From positions 36,961,792 through 37,025,791 of the forward strand of contig OW121740.1 in NCBI GenBank assembly GCA_933228675.1: a DNA stretch of 64,000 nucleotides. The letters run 5' to 3'. Shown one piece after another: positions 45,501-55,049 of this stretch. Source of the DNA: Stomorhina lunata. Taxonomy: Eukaryota; Arthropoda; Insecta; Diptera; Rhiniidae. Under the pieces are notes generated by a model. The model was not told the origin of the DNA. It was given only the letters and a program-made list of their open reading frames with translations, and did no database searches. Position 1 is the stretch's first letter. Each line of letters opens with the position of its first letter. The position numbers were made by a program, and so were the translations under genes.

Positions 45501-47309
45501 TATTTTGTTAGGAATGCCAAACTTTTTTATATTTACTTCAAAAGTGCATTAAATATGTTCACAAAATATAGATTATTTAAATTTAAATTAACAGCGAATA
45601 AAAAAATATAAGTTTTTTTTGTAAAAGGGCCAGTTTAATTAACGTACTATATACATACGTATAAGTACTTAAGTTAAAAAAGGATAGAAACAAAGAAGTA
45701 CGACATAATGTCCAAGAAGCATTTTTAGTTAACTTCTTAAGTCACTTTTTTCGAATTTCAAGGAGTGCCGGCCAGAAAAAATTGCAATTTTTCGGTTTTT
45801 GCAAATTTTGACCTATAAGCTTAACTTTTTGACAAAATCTGAATGTTAATTTGTAATTTAGACCCAATTTGCTTTCCATCAACAAATATCATAAAATCAA
45901 ATAGATGTCTTCAAGGACCCAAAATTTCTATGAAAATTTCCGATAAGTCAAAAAATCCTTAGCCGATTTATACGCTACTTACGTAGATAGAAAGCTAATT
46001 GAGTCTACATTATGAATTAATATTTACACTTTGTTAAAATGTTTACTAAAAAAGTTAAATTTAGCAAGAACTAAAAAATTGGCCATATTTTTTCTTATAA
46101 ACGCAATTTTCAACTTCATGGCCTGGGCGCCACGTGATAACGTAGTCCGATTTGGCTTAAATTTTGTTATTTGAAGTTTCTCACCGAATGCCATAACAAT
46201 CCGACCGCCATTTCTCTACTTTCGAAAAAAGTTGAAAAAACACTATAACGTAGTATTGTATAGAAAATTTTCTAATATACAAATAATAATGAATTCACCT
46301 TTTTTACTAAAATTGTTATATCTCTGTTAATATGTTTCCGATTTTAATTAAAGTACTCTTGTTTTACAAAATGGTAACCATGATTTTTTTTAAGTCAAAA
46401 TATGTTAGGTCTTCTGATAAATTTTACGAAAAAAAAGCTTCCGAAGTTGAAAAAATCGAAAAAGAAATAAAATTTTAACTTCAGCGGAAAATATTTTTAT
46501 GATAAATTGGTCATGTTAAAAAAAGGTCTTTACGAAGTGAAAGCCTATTTTGTTTTCTGTCGAAACACATTTTAAAATTTAAAATCGATGTAAAAATGAC
46601 TCAGTTAAGCCTTCTTTTCTCCGCTAAGTCAAAAAAATAGTTTTTTATCGATAACTTTCGATTTTGAGGGTATATCGAAAATTTTAATAATGGTAAAATG
46701 ATCTTCTAACCGAGTTCTACTGGTTGAGCTTGGTTTCGTTCCGAGTGTATTTTCACTTTATCAGAGTGTTATTAATCTTATTTAAAATCATACAAATTTG
46801 TAAAAAAAAAAATAATTTATGATATGAAATAAGCCCGACTCGAACTTACAATCTCTTTCATAAAAACATTTTTCTAATTACATAATCTTAACCTTATCTC
46901 TTTTCCAGGCATGTGTCTCTACCTTTCATCGTTGCGACAAAAACAATCGACGAGTCTTTACACCGGTCCCGGTGTTGTTGGCAATGTGCTAGTTGATCCT
47001 AGCGCTAAAATCGGTCAAGGCTGTCGTATTGGTCCCAATGTTACAATTGGTCCTGGTGTTGTCATTGAAGATGGTGTCTGCATAAAACGTTCCACCATAT
47101 TAAAGGGTGCCATTGTAAGGTCACATTCATGGTTGGATTCCTGTATTGTGGGTTGGAGTTCGATTGTGGGACGTTGGGTGCGTCTGGAGGGTACTACAGT
47201 TTTGGGAGAGGATGTCATAGTTAAAGATGAGATCTATATAAATGGAGGTCAAGTCTTGCCACATAAAAGTATCGCTGCCAGTGTTCCAGAACCACAAATT
47301 ATTATGTAA
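42595..47309 (+). CDS. Gmppb: Mannose-1-phosphate guanylyltransferase beta subunit (GDP-mannose pyrophosphorylase)
   Basis: Makes GDP-mannose and pyrophosphate from mannose-1-phosphate and GTP in the cytosol; GDP-mannose feeds N-glycosylation, O-mannosylation and GPI anchors. Exons are 42595-42771, 42829-43363 and 46909-47309. Joined they give 1113 nt, 370 residues plus stop, close to human GMPPB (360). GT..AG borders fit and the frame is continuous across phase 0 and phase 1 junctions. Near residue 18 is the nucleotide-binding [17 protein letters not shown] signature, then [31 protein letters not shown] and [14 protein letters not shown] in the nucleotidyltransferase domain. The third exon encodes the C-terminal left-handed beta-helix (hexapeptide repeats such as [16 protein letters not shown]), ending SVPEPQIIM. 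The N-terminus has about eleven extra residues compared with human. Intron 2 is 3.5 kb and full of repeats; intron 1 is only 57 bp. Confidence 0.96.
43595..44035 (+). repeat. DINE-like repeat inside Gmppb intron 2
   Basis: The left end, CTCGGTGAAGCCCGACTA followed by ATACCCTTCACCAC, matches the DINE-like copies at 36060 and 62884. The inside differs: AGGGAGACCTAGTGGGTAAA at about 43732 is shared with 63817. It therefore looks like a second subfamily. Confidence 0.6.
44440..44740 (-). pseudogene. DD41D mariner transposase fragment inside Gmppb intron 2
   Basis: The minus strand reads [21 protein letters not shown], then a gap, then [20 protein letters not shown] and KTNIRDVMG. This aligns with residues 261-325 of the intact transposase at 19475-20560, but the block carrying the third catalytic Asp is missing. 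Antisense to Gmppb. Confidence 0.75.
44842..44931. repeat. Perfect 38-bp direct repeat
   Basis: TAGCCCACCCGATATGTTAA and the next 18 bases are identical at 44842-44879 and 44894-44931, separated by 14 bases. The lack of any difference indicates a recent event. Confidence 0.9.
45072..46840. mobile_element. Foldback element flanked by 70-bp direct repeats in Gmppb intron 2
   Basis: A 70-72 bp segment ending AATAAGCCCGACT occurs at 45072-45141 and 46769-46840, differing only in an A-run. Between them, inner arms of about 42 bp (ATTTCGATATACCCTCAAAA at 45243 and its complement at 46641-46683) are inverted. Outer arms CACACTGATA (near 45147) and CACTCTGATA (reversed, ending 46768) look like terminal repeats. 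No transposase is visible. The flanking duplication is far too long for a normal target duplication. Confidence 0.65.
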
Positions 47310-47319
47310 ATAAGAGTGC

Positions 47320-47845
47320 TTAAAAAATACCTATAAAAACAGCGATATTTTAAGGAGGGTTATATGCCTGAAAAATTTAAAACAGCTAAATTATATTATT
47401 TTTTAAATTTAAAAGACCAACAAAATAGTTTTACTTATCTAAAAGTAAATTCTTTTGAATGAATTTATGCAATATATTTTTAAATTCTTCCATATAAATT
47501 CAACCCCTCCTAATAATTTGTTTATATTAATATTTCTTTTATTTTTGTAAATCTTTTATTTTAAATTTAATTTTGTTAAATACAAAAAAACAAATCCAAC
47601 ATTTCCATTTAGCTTTTTTAGACTTTATTTCTTAATTTAATGCATTAAATTTTATTAAACTAACAAAAGTTGAAGGATTTTATTTATGAAAATCTTTCCA
47701 ATGCCGAGCATTTTTTCTGTTTTACTTTAAGAGGATTTTTCTAATCGAAAAAAATTCATATTTTATTGATAATTTTTTATAAGACATGAAAATAAAGCTG
47801 AAAATTTTTTTAATAAAACAAACGAAGCGATTATTATTTTTTCTA
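47320..47845. other. Gmppb 3' flank
   Basis: AT-rich, no gene. AATAAA-type hexamers occur only some hundred bases downstream (near 47790), so the 3' untranslated end is not fixed. Confidence 0.4.
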
Positions 47846-47849
47846 CTTT

Positions 47850-49197
47850 AATTTACTTTTTATAGGAAATTTTTCAGAAATTTACTTTTTATAGGAAATT
47901 TTTCAAAAATTTACTTAAATAGGAAATTTTTCAAAAATTTCATTTTTATGGGAAATTTTTCAAAAATTTCATTTTTATGGGAAATTTTTCAAAAATTTAC
48001 TTTTTATAGGAAATTTTTTTTTTTTACTTTTTATAGGAAATTTTTCAAAAAATTACTTTTTATAGGAAATTTTTCAAAAATTTACTTTTTATAGGAAATT
48101 TTTCAAAAATTTACTTTTTAAAGGAAATTTTTCAAAAATTTACTTTTTAAAGGAAATTTTTCGAAAATTTACTTTTTAAAGGAAATTTTTCAAAAATTTA
48201 CTTTTTATAGGAAATTTTTCAAAAATTAACTTTTTATAGGAAATTTTTCAAAAATTTACTTTTTATAGGAAATTTTTCAAAAATTTCTTTTTATAGGAAA
48301 TTTTTCAAAAATTTCTTTTTATAGGAAATTTTTCAAAAATTTACTTTTCATAGGAAATTTTTCAAAAATTTACTTTTTATAGGAAATCTTTCAAAAATTT
48401 ACTTTTTATAGGAAATCTTTCACAAATTTACTTTTATAGGAAATTTTTCAAAAATTTACTTTTTATAGGAATTCTTTTAAAAATTTACTTTTTATAAGAA
48501 TTCTTTTAAAACTTTACTTTTTATAGAAATTCTTTTGAAAATTTACTTTTTATAGAAAAATTTTCAAAAATTTACTTTTTATAGAAAATTTTTCAAAAAT
48601 TTACTTTTAATGGGAAATTTTTCAAAAATTTACTTTTTATAGGAAATTTTTCAAAAATTTACTCTTTATAGGAAATTTTTCAAAAATTTACTTTTTATAG
48701 GAAATTTTTGAAAAATTTACTTTTTATAGGAAATTTTTCATAAATTTACTTTTTATAGGAAATTTTTCAAAAATTTACTTTTTATAGGAAATTTTTCAAA
48801 AATTTACTTTTTATAGGAAATTTTTCAAAAATTTTCTTTTTATAGGAAATTTTTCAAAAATTTACTTTTCATAGGAAATTTTTCAAAAATTTACTTTTTA
48901 TAGGAAATTTTTCAAAAATTTACTTTTTATAGGAAATTTTTCAAAAATTTACTCTTTATAGGAAATTTTTCAAAAATTTACTTTTTATAGGAAATTTTTC
49001 AAAAATTTATTTTTTATAGGAAATTTTTCAAAAATTTACTTTTTATAGGAAATTTTTCAAAAATTTACTTTTTATAGGAAATTTTTCAAAAATTTACTTT
49101 TTACAGGAAATTTTTCAAAAATTTACTTTTTATAGGAAATTTTTCAAAAATTTACTTTTTATAGGAAATTTTTCAAAAATTTACTTTTTATAGGAAC
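47850..49197. repeat. 29-bp minisatellite array, about 45 units, between Gmppb and Bbs5
   Basis: Head-to-tail units of AGGAAATTTTTCAAAAATTT plus ACTTTTTAT fill about 1.35 kb. Units at the right half are nearly identical. Near 48470-48545 a block of variant units has GGAATTCTTTTAAAA instead. Variants ACTCTTTAT and ACTTTTCAT recur at spaced positions, suggesting block duplications. The unit resembles the 30-bp unit at 7680 and 56380 (shared TATAG(G/A)AAATTTTT core). There are no unique spacers. Confidence 0.95.
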
Positions 49198-49252
49198 AGG
49201 AAAGCGTAATCTCAAAATTCCCATCCCTGTTTACTTTTTTTTACCGACTTCC

Positions 49253-49265
49253 GTATCCTAGCAAC
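49253..49265 (+). promoter_or_regulatory. Candidate RFX X-box upstream of Bbs5
   Basis: GTATCC, one spacer base and AGCAAC match the RTHNYY and RRNRAC half-sites of X-boxes bound by RFX factors, which control ciliary genes such as the BBS genes. It lies about 85 bp before the Bbs5 start codon and 56 bp after the minisatellite. Position 3 departs from the stricter RYYNYY form used for Drosophila. Inference from sequence and context only. Confidence 0.6.
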
Positions 49266-49349
49266 TTGTATTCCAAGTAAATGGTCACAACAAGTGTTAG
49301 AAAATAGAATACCGCAATAGGAATAACGGAAGAAAAATACCAAAATAAA

Positions 49350-50697
49350 ATGGATTCTATAGAATCCTTTAGTTTATTGTGGGAGGATAAAGAAATCAAA
49401 TTTGATACACCTCATGTGTAAGATCAAGAAATATCCCAAATCTTGCACTCCCGACTTAAGATTTTCTTAATATACATCTTTTTAGACAAAAACGTTTACG
49501 CAATGGCGAGAAAGTTTTGTCCACAATTTACTATATAGAGGATACTAAGGGAAATCCCGGAGATTCTGGACGTTTGTTGGTTACAAATTTGCGTTTAATC
49601 TGGTATTCCCTGGTCCATAAGAAATTCAATCTTTGTAAGTTTTGCTCTTAAAGTTAAAAAATCTTTTTAAAATGTAAACTTATTTCCTTAGCTATTGGCT
49701 ATGGTCGTATAGCCAATATTAATACAAAAACTGTAACCAATAAGATTCGTGGCAATTGTTTGGCTCTATATATTTTGGCTATAGGAGGTACTACACGCTT
49801 TGAGTTCTTGTTTACCGACGTATCGGGAGAAACGGAACGCAAGCATACGCCTATATTTCAAAGTGTATTCGATGTTTACCAGTACGTAACTAGTACATAT
49901 TTTTGAAATTTGAAAATTTCGATCTGACTCTTTTGAATTCCAGTTTATATCAACGGACCTATTTGTATCGTGATTTAAAATTACGTGGCGCCATTTTACA
50001 ATCGGGGCAATTGGTTATATTGCCACAGGAACAGGTCTATAATAAAGTAGATGGTGTATGGAATCTCTCAAGTGATCAAGGAAATTTGGGTTCGTTTGTG
50101 GTCACCACTATACGTGTAGTTTGGTATGCTGATGCTAATGAAACGTTTAATATAAGTTTACCCTACATGCAAATTGGCAATGTGAGTTAATCATATATAA
50201 ATACAAATATAGAACATTAATCATTCCCTAGTTTTTAGATACGCATACGTGAATCCAAATACGGCCCAGCTTTAGTTATACAGACTGCCGAGACTGGTGG
50301 TGGCTATGTTTTAGGCTTTCGCATCGATCCTCCTGAACGTTTAACGGAAATTTATCAAGAACTCATCTCTTTGCACTCAGTTTTCACGGCAAATCCTAAT
50401 TTTGGTGTCGCCTATGAAACATTGGAATTGGAAAAACCAAACGCCTCAATGCAGCGCAAGGAAATACGCATTGAAGAATTTCAGGAAATAGATGAACGCC
50501 AGGAGAAGGAAATCAATTCAAAATTGAATACTTATCTGGCCGAGGGCTGCCTATCAGTGGGTGAAGAGAAGCCTCCTCGTGAGCCGGTTTATTGTAAAGA
50601 GTTGGGTTTTGCTATGGAACGTATACGTGATGGTTATAAGCTGAAAGACTTATGGGATGTTTTGCCGCAACAAATGATATTGGTCGAGGAAGAGTAA
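49350..50697 (+). CDS. BBS5: BBSome subunit BBS5
   Basis: BBS5 is part of the BBSome coat that moves membrane proteins through primary cilia; it binds phosphoinositides. Exons 49350-49417, 49486-49634, 49692-49881, 49944-50181 and 50239-50697 join to 1104 nt, 367 residues plus stop. All borders are GT..AG and the frame is continuous. Human BBS5 has 341 residues. Two PH-like (BBL5/DM16) domains are visible, each containing an N-L-R-L-I-W-Y-S or T-I-R-V-V-W-Y-A strand: GRLLVTNLRLIWYSL in exon 2 and QVYNKVDGVWNLSSDQGNLG then VTTIRVVWYAD in exon 4. YLYRDLKLRGAILQSGQLVI and GGYVLGFRIDP are further hallmarks. The C-terminus GYKLKDLWDVLP matches the family end. Exon 1 uses the donor at 49418, since it alone keeps frame with exon 2. 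Probably expressed only in ciliated sensory neurons. Confidence 0.96.
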
Positions 50698-50722
50698 CGT
50701 ACTCTAAATATGTATGTAAAAG

Positions 50723-50728
50723 AATAAA
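50723..50728 (+). terminator. Candidate poly(A) signal of Bbs5
   Basis: AATAAA 26 bp after the stop codon. A second AATAAA lies near 50780. Confidence 0.55.
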
Positions 50729-51132
50729 AAGTTATATTCTAATGTTTAATTGCGAAATAATCGTGACTTTTGTGAAAATAAAGTTTTAGGTGGACTTAAA
50801 TTGTGAAGTTCAGTATATGTTAGTGGAAACATTGTTCCCCATAATTTATTCTTGTTATTACATTTTATTCTCAATGAACCGGTTCGTGTTTTTCACAATT
50901 TTCATAGAATTCAAGATTAACGGGCTTATCTTTCCAATAACCGGTTTATTTAACCAATTTTTCTAAATTAATATAAATCTCAAACCTTTCGCAATCACAG
51001 ATTAGTGTGACGAGATCGGTGGAGTGTTGACCTTTCTAAGACATACCAGTTTTGTTGAATTGTCTATGTATTCGAAGGCCTGATCTTTCTCGAAACCGAA
51101 ACAAAAAGGAAACTATCAGGGTACATTTCATT

Positions 51133-51230
51133 CTCAAAGTCCAAGTCACTGTCAAAGTACAAGTCATAATCAAAGTACAAGTCACTGTCAAGGTTAAAGT
51201 CATTGTTCAAATACATGTCATAGGTTAGGT
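51133..51230. repeat. 18-bp minisatellite, copy 2
   Basis: Five to six units of CAAAGTACAAGTCACTGT type. It matches the array at 40668-40750, including the closing GTCATAGG. Confidence 0.7.
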
Positions 51231-52200
51231 TAAGTTTTTAAGGTGGTGTCGAAGCGACACCTTTACTCGGAGGCCGATGGGGTCCATTGTAATCCTTCAA
51301 CAAATAATAGAAAAGAAGAGGTTGAGGAAAGAGGAACAGAAAAGAAAGATACAGAGGAAGAAGAAGAGTACCTCATCTTAGCCAGCTGAGTCCAGTGATA
51401 AACCCTACAATATCATGCTGTTTCACCGTTGCAAATCCTGAAGTTCAACATGAAATCTACTGCCTAGATGGCTAAGCCTCTGATTTTGGAGCAGTTACGG
51501 AGAATGTTCTACCGATTCGGACGAATCCTCATCTAGGCATAATCTGCAGAGGTCCGGAATGCTACCATCCCACCTATTTAGTCTAGAATTTAAGGCACAG
51601 TGTCCGGTCAAGATCCCCATACATCTTCTTAAGCTTTTTCTTATCAGACCTAGTAGAATTTTGGTTACACTAATGTCCGGTTTAGGCCATAGAGCTATCG
51701 ATGTTCTACACGTCTTAGTGGTTTCCTTGCTAATCCAAGACTTAAAGCCCAAATAAAAGTGATAGATAGGTGAACCAATGTTCGTCACCTTTTGACACAA
51801 GTCTTGGCTCTAGCCTTGACTAGAGACTTCGTCCGCAACTTCGTTGACATCGATGTCGCAATGACCCGGAACCCAGTACAATCTTATCCTATAGCTGAAT
51901 GATAGATCAAAAAGAGCTATTCAACATTTTTTCACTAGTTTGGAGGTGATACTATGTCCTCTTAGCGCCTTGAGCGCCGCCTGGCTATCGACGTATACAG
52001 TCACCTCACTATTTTCAGCTATAGTACCCGGTATGAGCTTTGTAGCCTTCCATATGGCAAATATCTCATCCTCAAGTCTAAAAAATTTTCTAAGGTTTTG
52101 TTCCCTCAGGAAAACGCCAGATGCAGTACCACAATCCATTTTAAATCCATATGCAAAGATTGAACTGCCTTCAAAAAGCGCTGTTTGCCCCTTCTTCATA
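51225..52200 (-). pseudogene. R1-like LINE remnant with RNase H domain and 3' end
   Basis: From about 52200 downward the minus strand encodes the tail of an RNase H domain: FRLEDEIFAIWKATKL, VTVYVDSQAALKALRGH (catalytic Asp block) and WVPGHCDIDVNEVAD (the H-x-G..NE-AD motif). After a stop or shift comes LRRCMGILTGHCALNSRLNR and DLCRLCLDEDSSESVEH, a CxxC..EH finger typical of R1/LOA-type ends. A GA-rich 3' region follows (51240-51390) and it ends near TTAACCTAACCTA. Stops make it inactive, but most of the domain is readable. Confidence 0.75.
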
Positions 52201-52790
52201 TGAAGAAAGTCATGTGAACTTTTGTTATCCTTGAATCCCAGTGGAGCATAGGGCCTCAACCATCCTTCTATATCGGGTTCTATTGCGAGATGTTAGGCAT
52301 CAATTAACCTTTCCGCGTTCTAGAAAGTGCACCAACATGACGGCCTCTTCTCTGTGAATTCCAACGAAGCGCTTGTCGAGCAATCACCATTTCCATTCAT
52401 CACCATTTCCGTTGACATACCTCCGTAGAAGCAGGAATTTGATTTGTCGCATTAAGTAAATCTTCATTTCTTATGCGGTTCGGACAGTATGTATTAAGGA
52501 TTTGCCATAAGTATTTGTTTGCAGGCGCTGTTTCCAAGTTTCGCAGCCGTAATACTGGAGTTTACATTCGAGTTGTATATTCGTAACTTGGTTGTTGCTA
52601 GTGATGGGACAAGGGCAAATACCCAAATGGTAAATTGGGTATTTAAATGTAAATTCCCATGTATTTACCCAAGCTCTTGGGTATTTACCTAAAATGTGGG
52701 TACAAATTGTAATACATAAAAATATAAATAAATTCAAAGAATTTAAGTTTTTATCATAAATTATATATATAATTCCATGGTAACATTATA

Positions 52791-53055
52791 ATTGGAATAA
52801 GGGGTAATTCTCTCAGACAATTAGCTGCATCCGATTCAATTTTTAGACTCATTGAAAGGGATCTACGTTTTAACGCCGGCTCCGAATGGCAAATGCATTA
52901 GATAGAGAAGTTTTACATAGCCTAATACTCAATAACCAGTGGCTAGCTGAGTTATGCGGTGAACCGCCGCTTTTTGAAAATTTATTTTTTTTTTAAGTGG
53001 ATCTGGCCGGGGATCGAACTTGGGACCCCTGCTACACCACGGCGGTTTATCAGAA
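52791..53055 (-). repeat. tRNA-derived SINE, copy 2 (nested in hAT)
   Basis: It is the reverse of the 39695-39960 copy: it begins TTGGAATAAGGGG, passes CAATAACCAGTGGC and ends with a B-box region GGGGATCGAACTTGGGACC. Similarity extends through the full body. Confidence 0.8.
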
Positions 53056-53510
53056 ATTAGATTTTTTAATAACAAATGCAATCATTTTTTAATTTAATCG
53101 TAATCGCTGTAGCTGTCCGTATCCGATAAAAACTCATTGAGTAGATTCCTAATAAAGTTGAAGATGTATCGTCTTAAGTGCCTGCATTTTCAAATTGAAA
53201 GGAGCGCGTGCTTTCTACTGAAGGGTAAAGGGTTTCAGTTGCACAATATATATGTTATTTTACCTGTTCTTTGGGTTGTTAAATGGTTTCCGTTTTTGGA
53301 GTAAATGAAGCTGTGGCTGCTAGCAGCTGAAGTACAGGGAGCTGTTAAAATTCGAACAGCTTAATTGCGTTCTTCCACAAATTCCTTTACATCAAGTTAC
53401 TGGAGAAATTTCATCCAAATCAGCTGCAGACAATAGTTCTTGACCAGAAATCATTTTTGGCTTTGTAAACAAAATATGACATTACATTTATGTTAAGCAC
53501 CTGTGACATT

Positions 53511-54016
53511 GTTATACCCTTCACCACCATAGGTGGAAAGGGTATTATAACGCATAGAAATATTTGTCTTAGACCCATCATCGTAAAAATCGATGTTTTT
53601 TCATGAAATTTTTAACAAATACTGCTTATGTAAACTTAAATTACTGTACCAAATTTCGTTGAAATCGGTCTACATTTGACCATAGCTCCCATACAAACTC
53701 TTTTCTCAAAACGCACTAAATGAGGCAAAATTCACTAAAACGCTCCTAAATCCGAAGACAATCAGAATTTTAAGTTTATTTTTTGCATACATAATTTTTG
53801 TAATAACTGTAATCAATTTACCAAATTTCGGGATAATCGGTCCTCATTTGACCCTAGCTCTCATATAAGTCCAAATGACGGTTTTGAGAATATGTTTGTA
53901 TGATGGCAAAATTTAGCAAATATTTGTCTTTATACAGGAAAAAGAACACCTTTGACACTAGTGGTAAAGGGTATCGTATGGTCAGGCTTGACCGACTATA
54001 GCACTTTCTTACTTGT
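53511..54016 (-). mobile_element. DINE-1/mini-me-like repeat, copy B (nested in hAT)
   Basis: On the minus strand it opens with CTATAGTCGGTCAAGCCTGA and closes with GGGTCTAAGACAAATATTTC and TATAATACCCTTTCCACC. It lacks the GACGGACGGAC microsatellite block of the other copies, so it is internally deleted. Confidence 0.75.
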
Positions 54017-54839
54017 TTTTATGTTCAAAATAAATTCGAAAATGTTCACATTTCTGTTATTCTACGTAACAACGAGTATTTGTTATTGAAATGAGTATTT
54101 ACCCGAAATTATATAAATACCCGGGTATGAAAATGGGTATAAATGGGTAAATACCCAGCGTTGGGTATATACCCAGGTCTAAACCCATCTCTAGTTGTTG
54201 CTGATATTTGCAGAGATTTCTAAATAGCTCGGAGAATGCCGAGTGCAGATTTTGCCTTGTTAATACGCGATTCAATTTCCTCGTCGGCGCCACCTTTTGT
54301 AGATACCAAAATTCATAGATAATTAAAGGTACCTACACATCCAATAACTTCGTTATCCACATTGATGTGTGTTGACGGGTTTGCGCCATAGCCTCCAGGC
54401 ATAAACTTTGTCTTGGAAATATTGATTTTCAGTCCAGCTGCTTGAGATTCAACAGTGATAGCGTTAGTATTTTCTTGAAGGTGGCCTGAGCTCTGGCTTA
54501 GAAGACATACATCATCGGCATATTCCAAGTCCTCTAGTTGTTTAAAGGGTGTCCATTGGATACTGCATCTACCATTGAAAGTCGTGCGCACTAAATTGCC
54601 AGAACAAGATACATCCTTGCCTCCAGTAGTAACTTCGAACGGAATTGACAATTTAATCTTATGTAGGATTATACATGGACACAATAATAATAATTCCTGA
54701 TGAGATGGCCTAACCAACCATCGAAACGCGTCGAGGAAGGGTTTCCCCACCAACATTTTTTGATTTTATCAAAAAACTATTTATTATAATAATAAATAAT
54801 TGTAATAAATTGGGATCTTAGTGCAATACACCACAATAA

Positions 54840-54905
54840 AACTGCGTATAACTCACATAGCTCATGATTCATTCGATGACGATACTCATTGTTGACGACA
54901 GTTAG
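54840..54905 (-). pseudogene. Short RTE-like LINE fragment
   Basis: The minus strand reads VVNNEYRHRMNHELCELYAV, the same as VNNEYRHRTNHELYELYAD at 13438-13490. Only about 20 codons remain; the adjacent MITE marks its edge. Confidence 0.75.
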
Positions 54906-54909
54906 TACT

Positions 54910-55020
54910 GGGGGGTTACCGCGTAACTCGATTCGAAAGAAATTACTTTCGAAACACAATGCTTTAAGCATACAAATTCGAACAGTTTTATTTTGGAATC
55001 GAGATACGCAGTAACCCCCC
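54910..55020. mobile_element. 111-bp MITE with about 29-bp terminal inverted repeats
   Basis: GGGGGGTTACCGCGTAACTC opens at 54910 and the complement of GGGGGGTTACTGCGTATCTC closes at 55020; about 25 of 29 positions pair. It can fold almost fully. No clear target duplication. Confidence 0.75.
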
Positions 55021-55049
55021 TGGATTAAAGAAAACATCAACACAATTTC

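Larger units (their letters stand above)
52599..54193. mobile_element. Non-autonomous hAT element inserted in a LINE
   Basis: Ends TAGTGATGGG (52599) and TAGAGATGGG (reversed, ending 54193) fit the hAT TAGNG terminal form. GTTGTTGC is repeated exactly at 52591-52598 and 54194-54201 as the 8-bp target duplication. Just inside each end are several GGGTATTTACCC-like blocks. No transposase is seen. A SINE and a DINE-like repeat are nested inside it. Confidence 0.9.
52205..54756 (-). pseudogene. Non-LTR reverse transcriptase, split by a hAT insertion
   Basis: The minus strand starts near 54756 and carries LEDLEYADDVCLLSQSSGHL with the catalytic ADD, then AAGLKINISKTKFMPGGYG and IGCVGTFNYL. It is interrupted at 54193 by the hAT element and resumes at 52598 with YGCETW, then LNTYCPNRIRNEDLLNATNQ and a frame-shifted GRPHVGALSRTRKG-like end with RRMVEALCSTG. 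Removing the insertion and one 8-bp duplication restores collinearity. The last 60 bp also end the element at 26880-27945, so both may be one LINE family. Confidence 0.8.

Noticed and set aside
47850..49197. CRISPR-like appearance of the regular array
   Set aside because: Units follow each other directly without unique spacers, and the organism is clearly an animal; it is a minisatellite.
49416..49416. Bbs5 exon 1 donor at 49416 (GTGTAA)
   Set aside because: Using it shifts the frame of exon 2; the GTAAGA donor at 49418 keeps the conserved reading frame.
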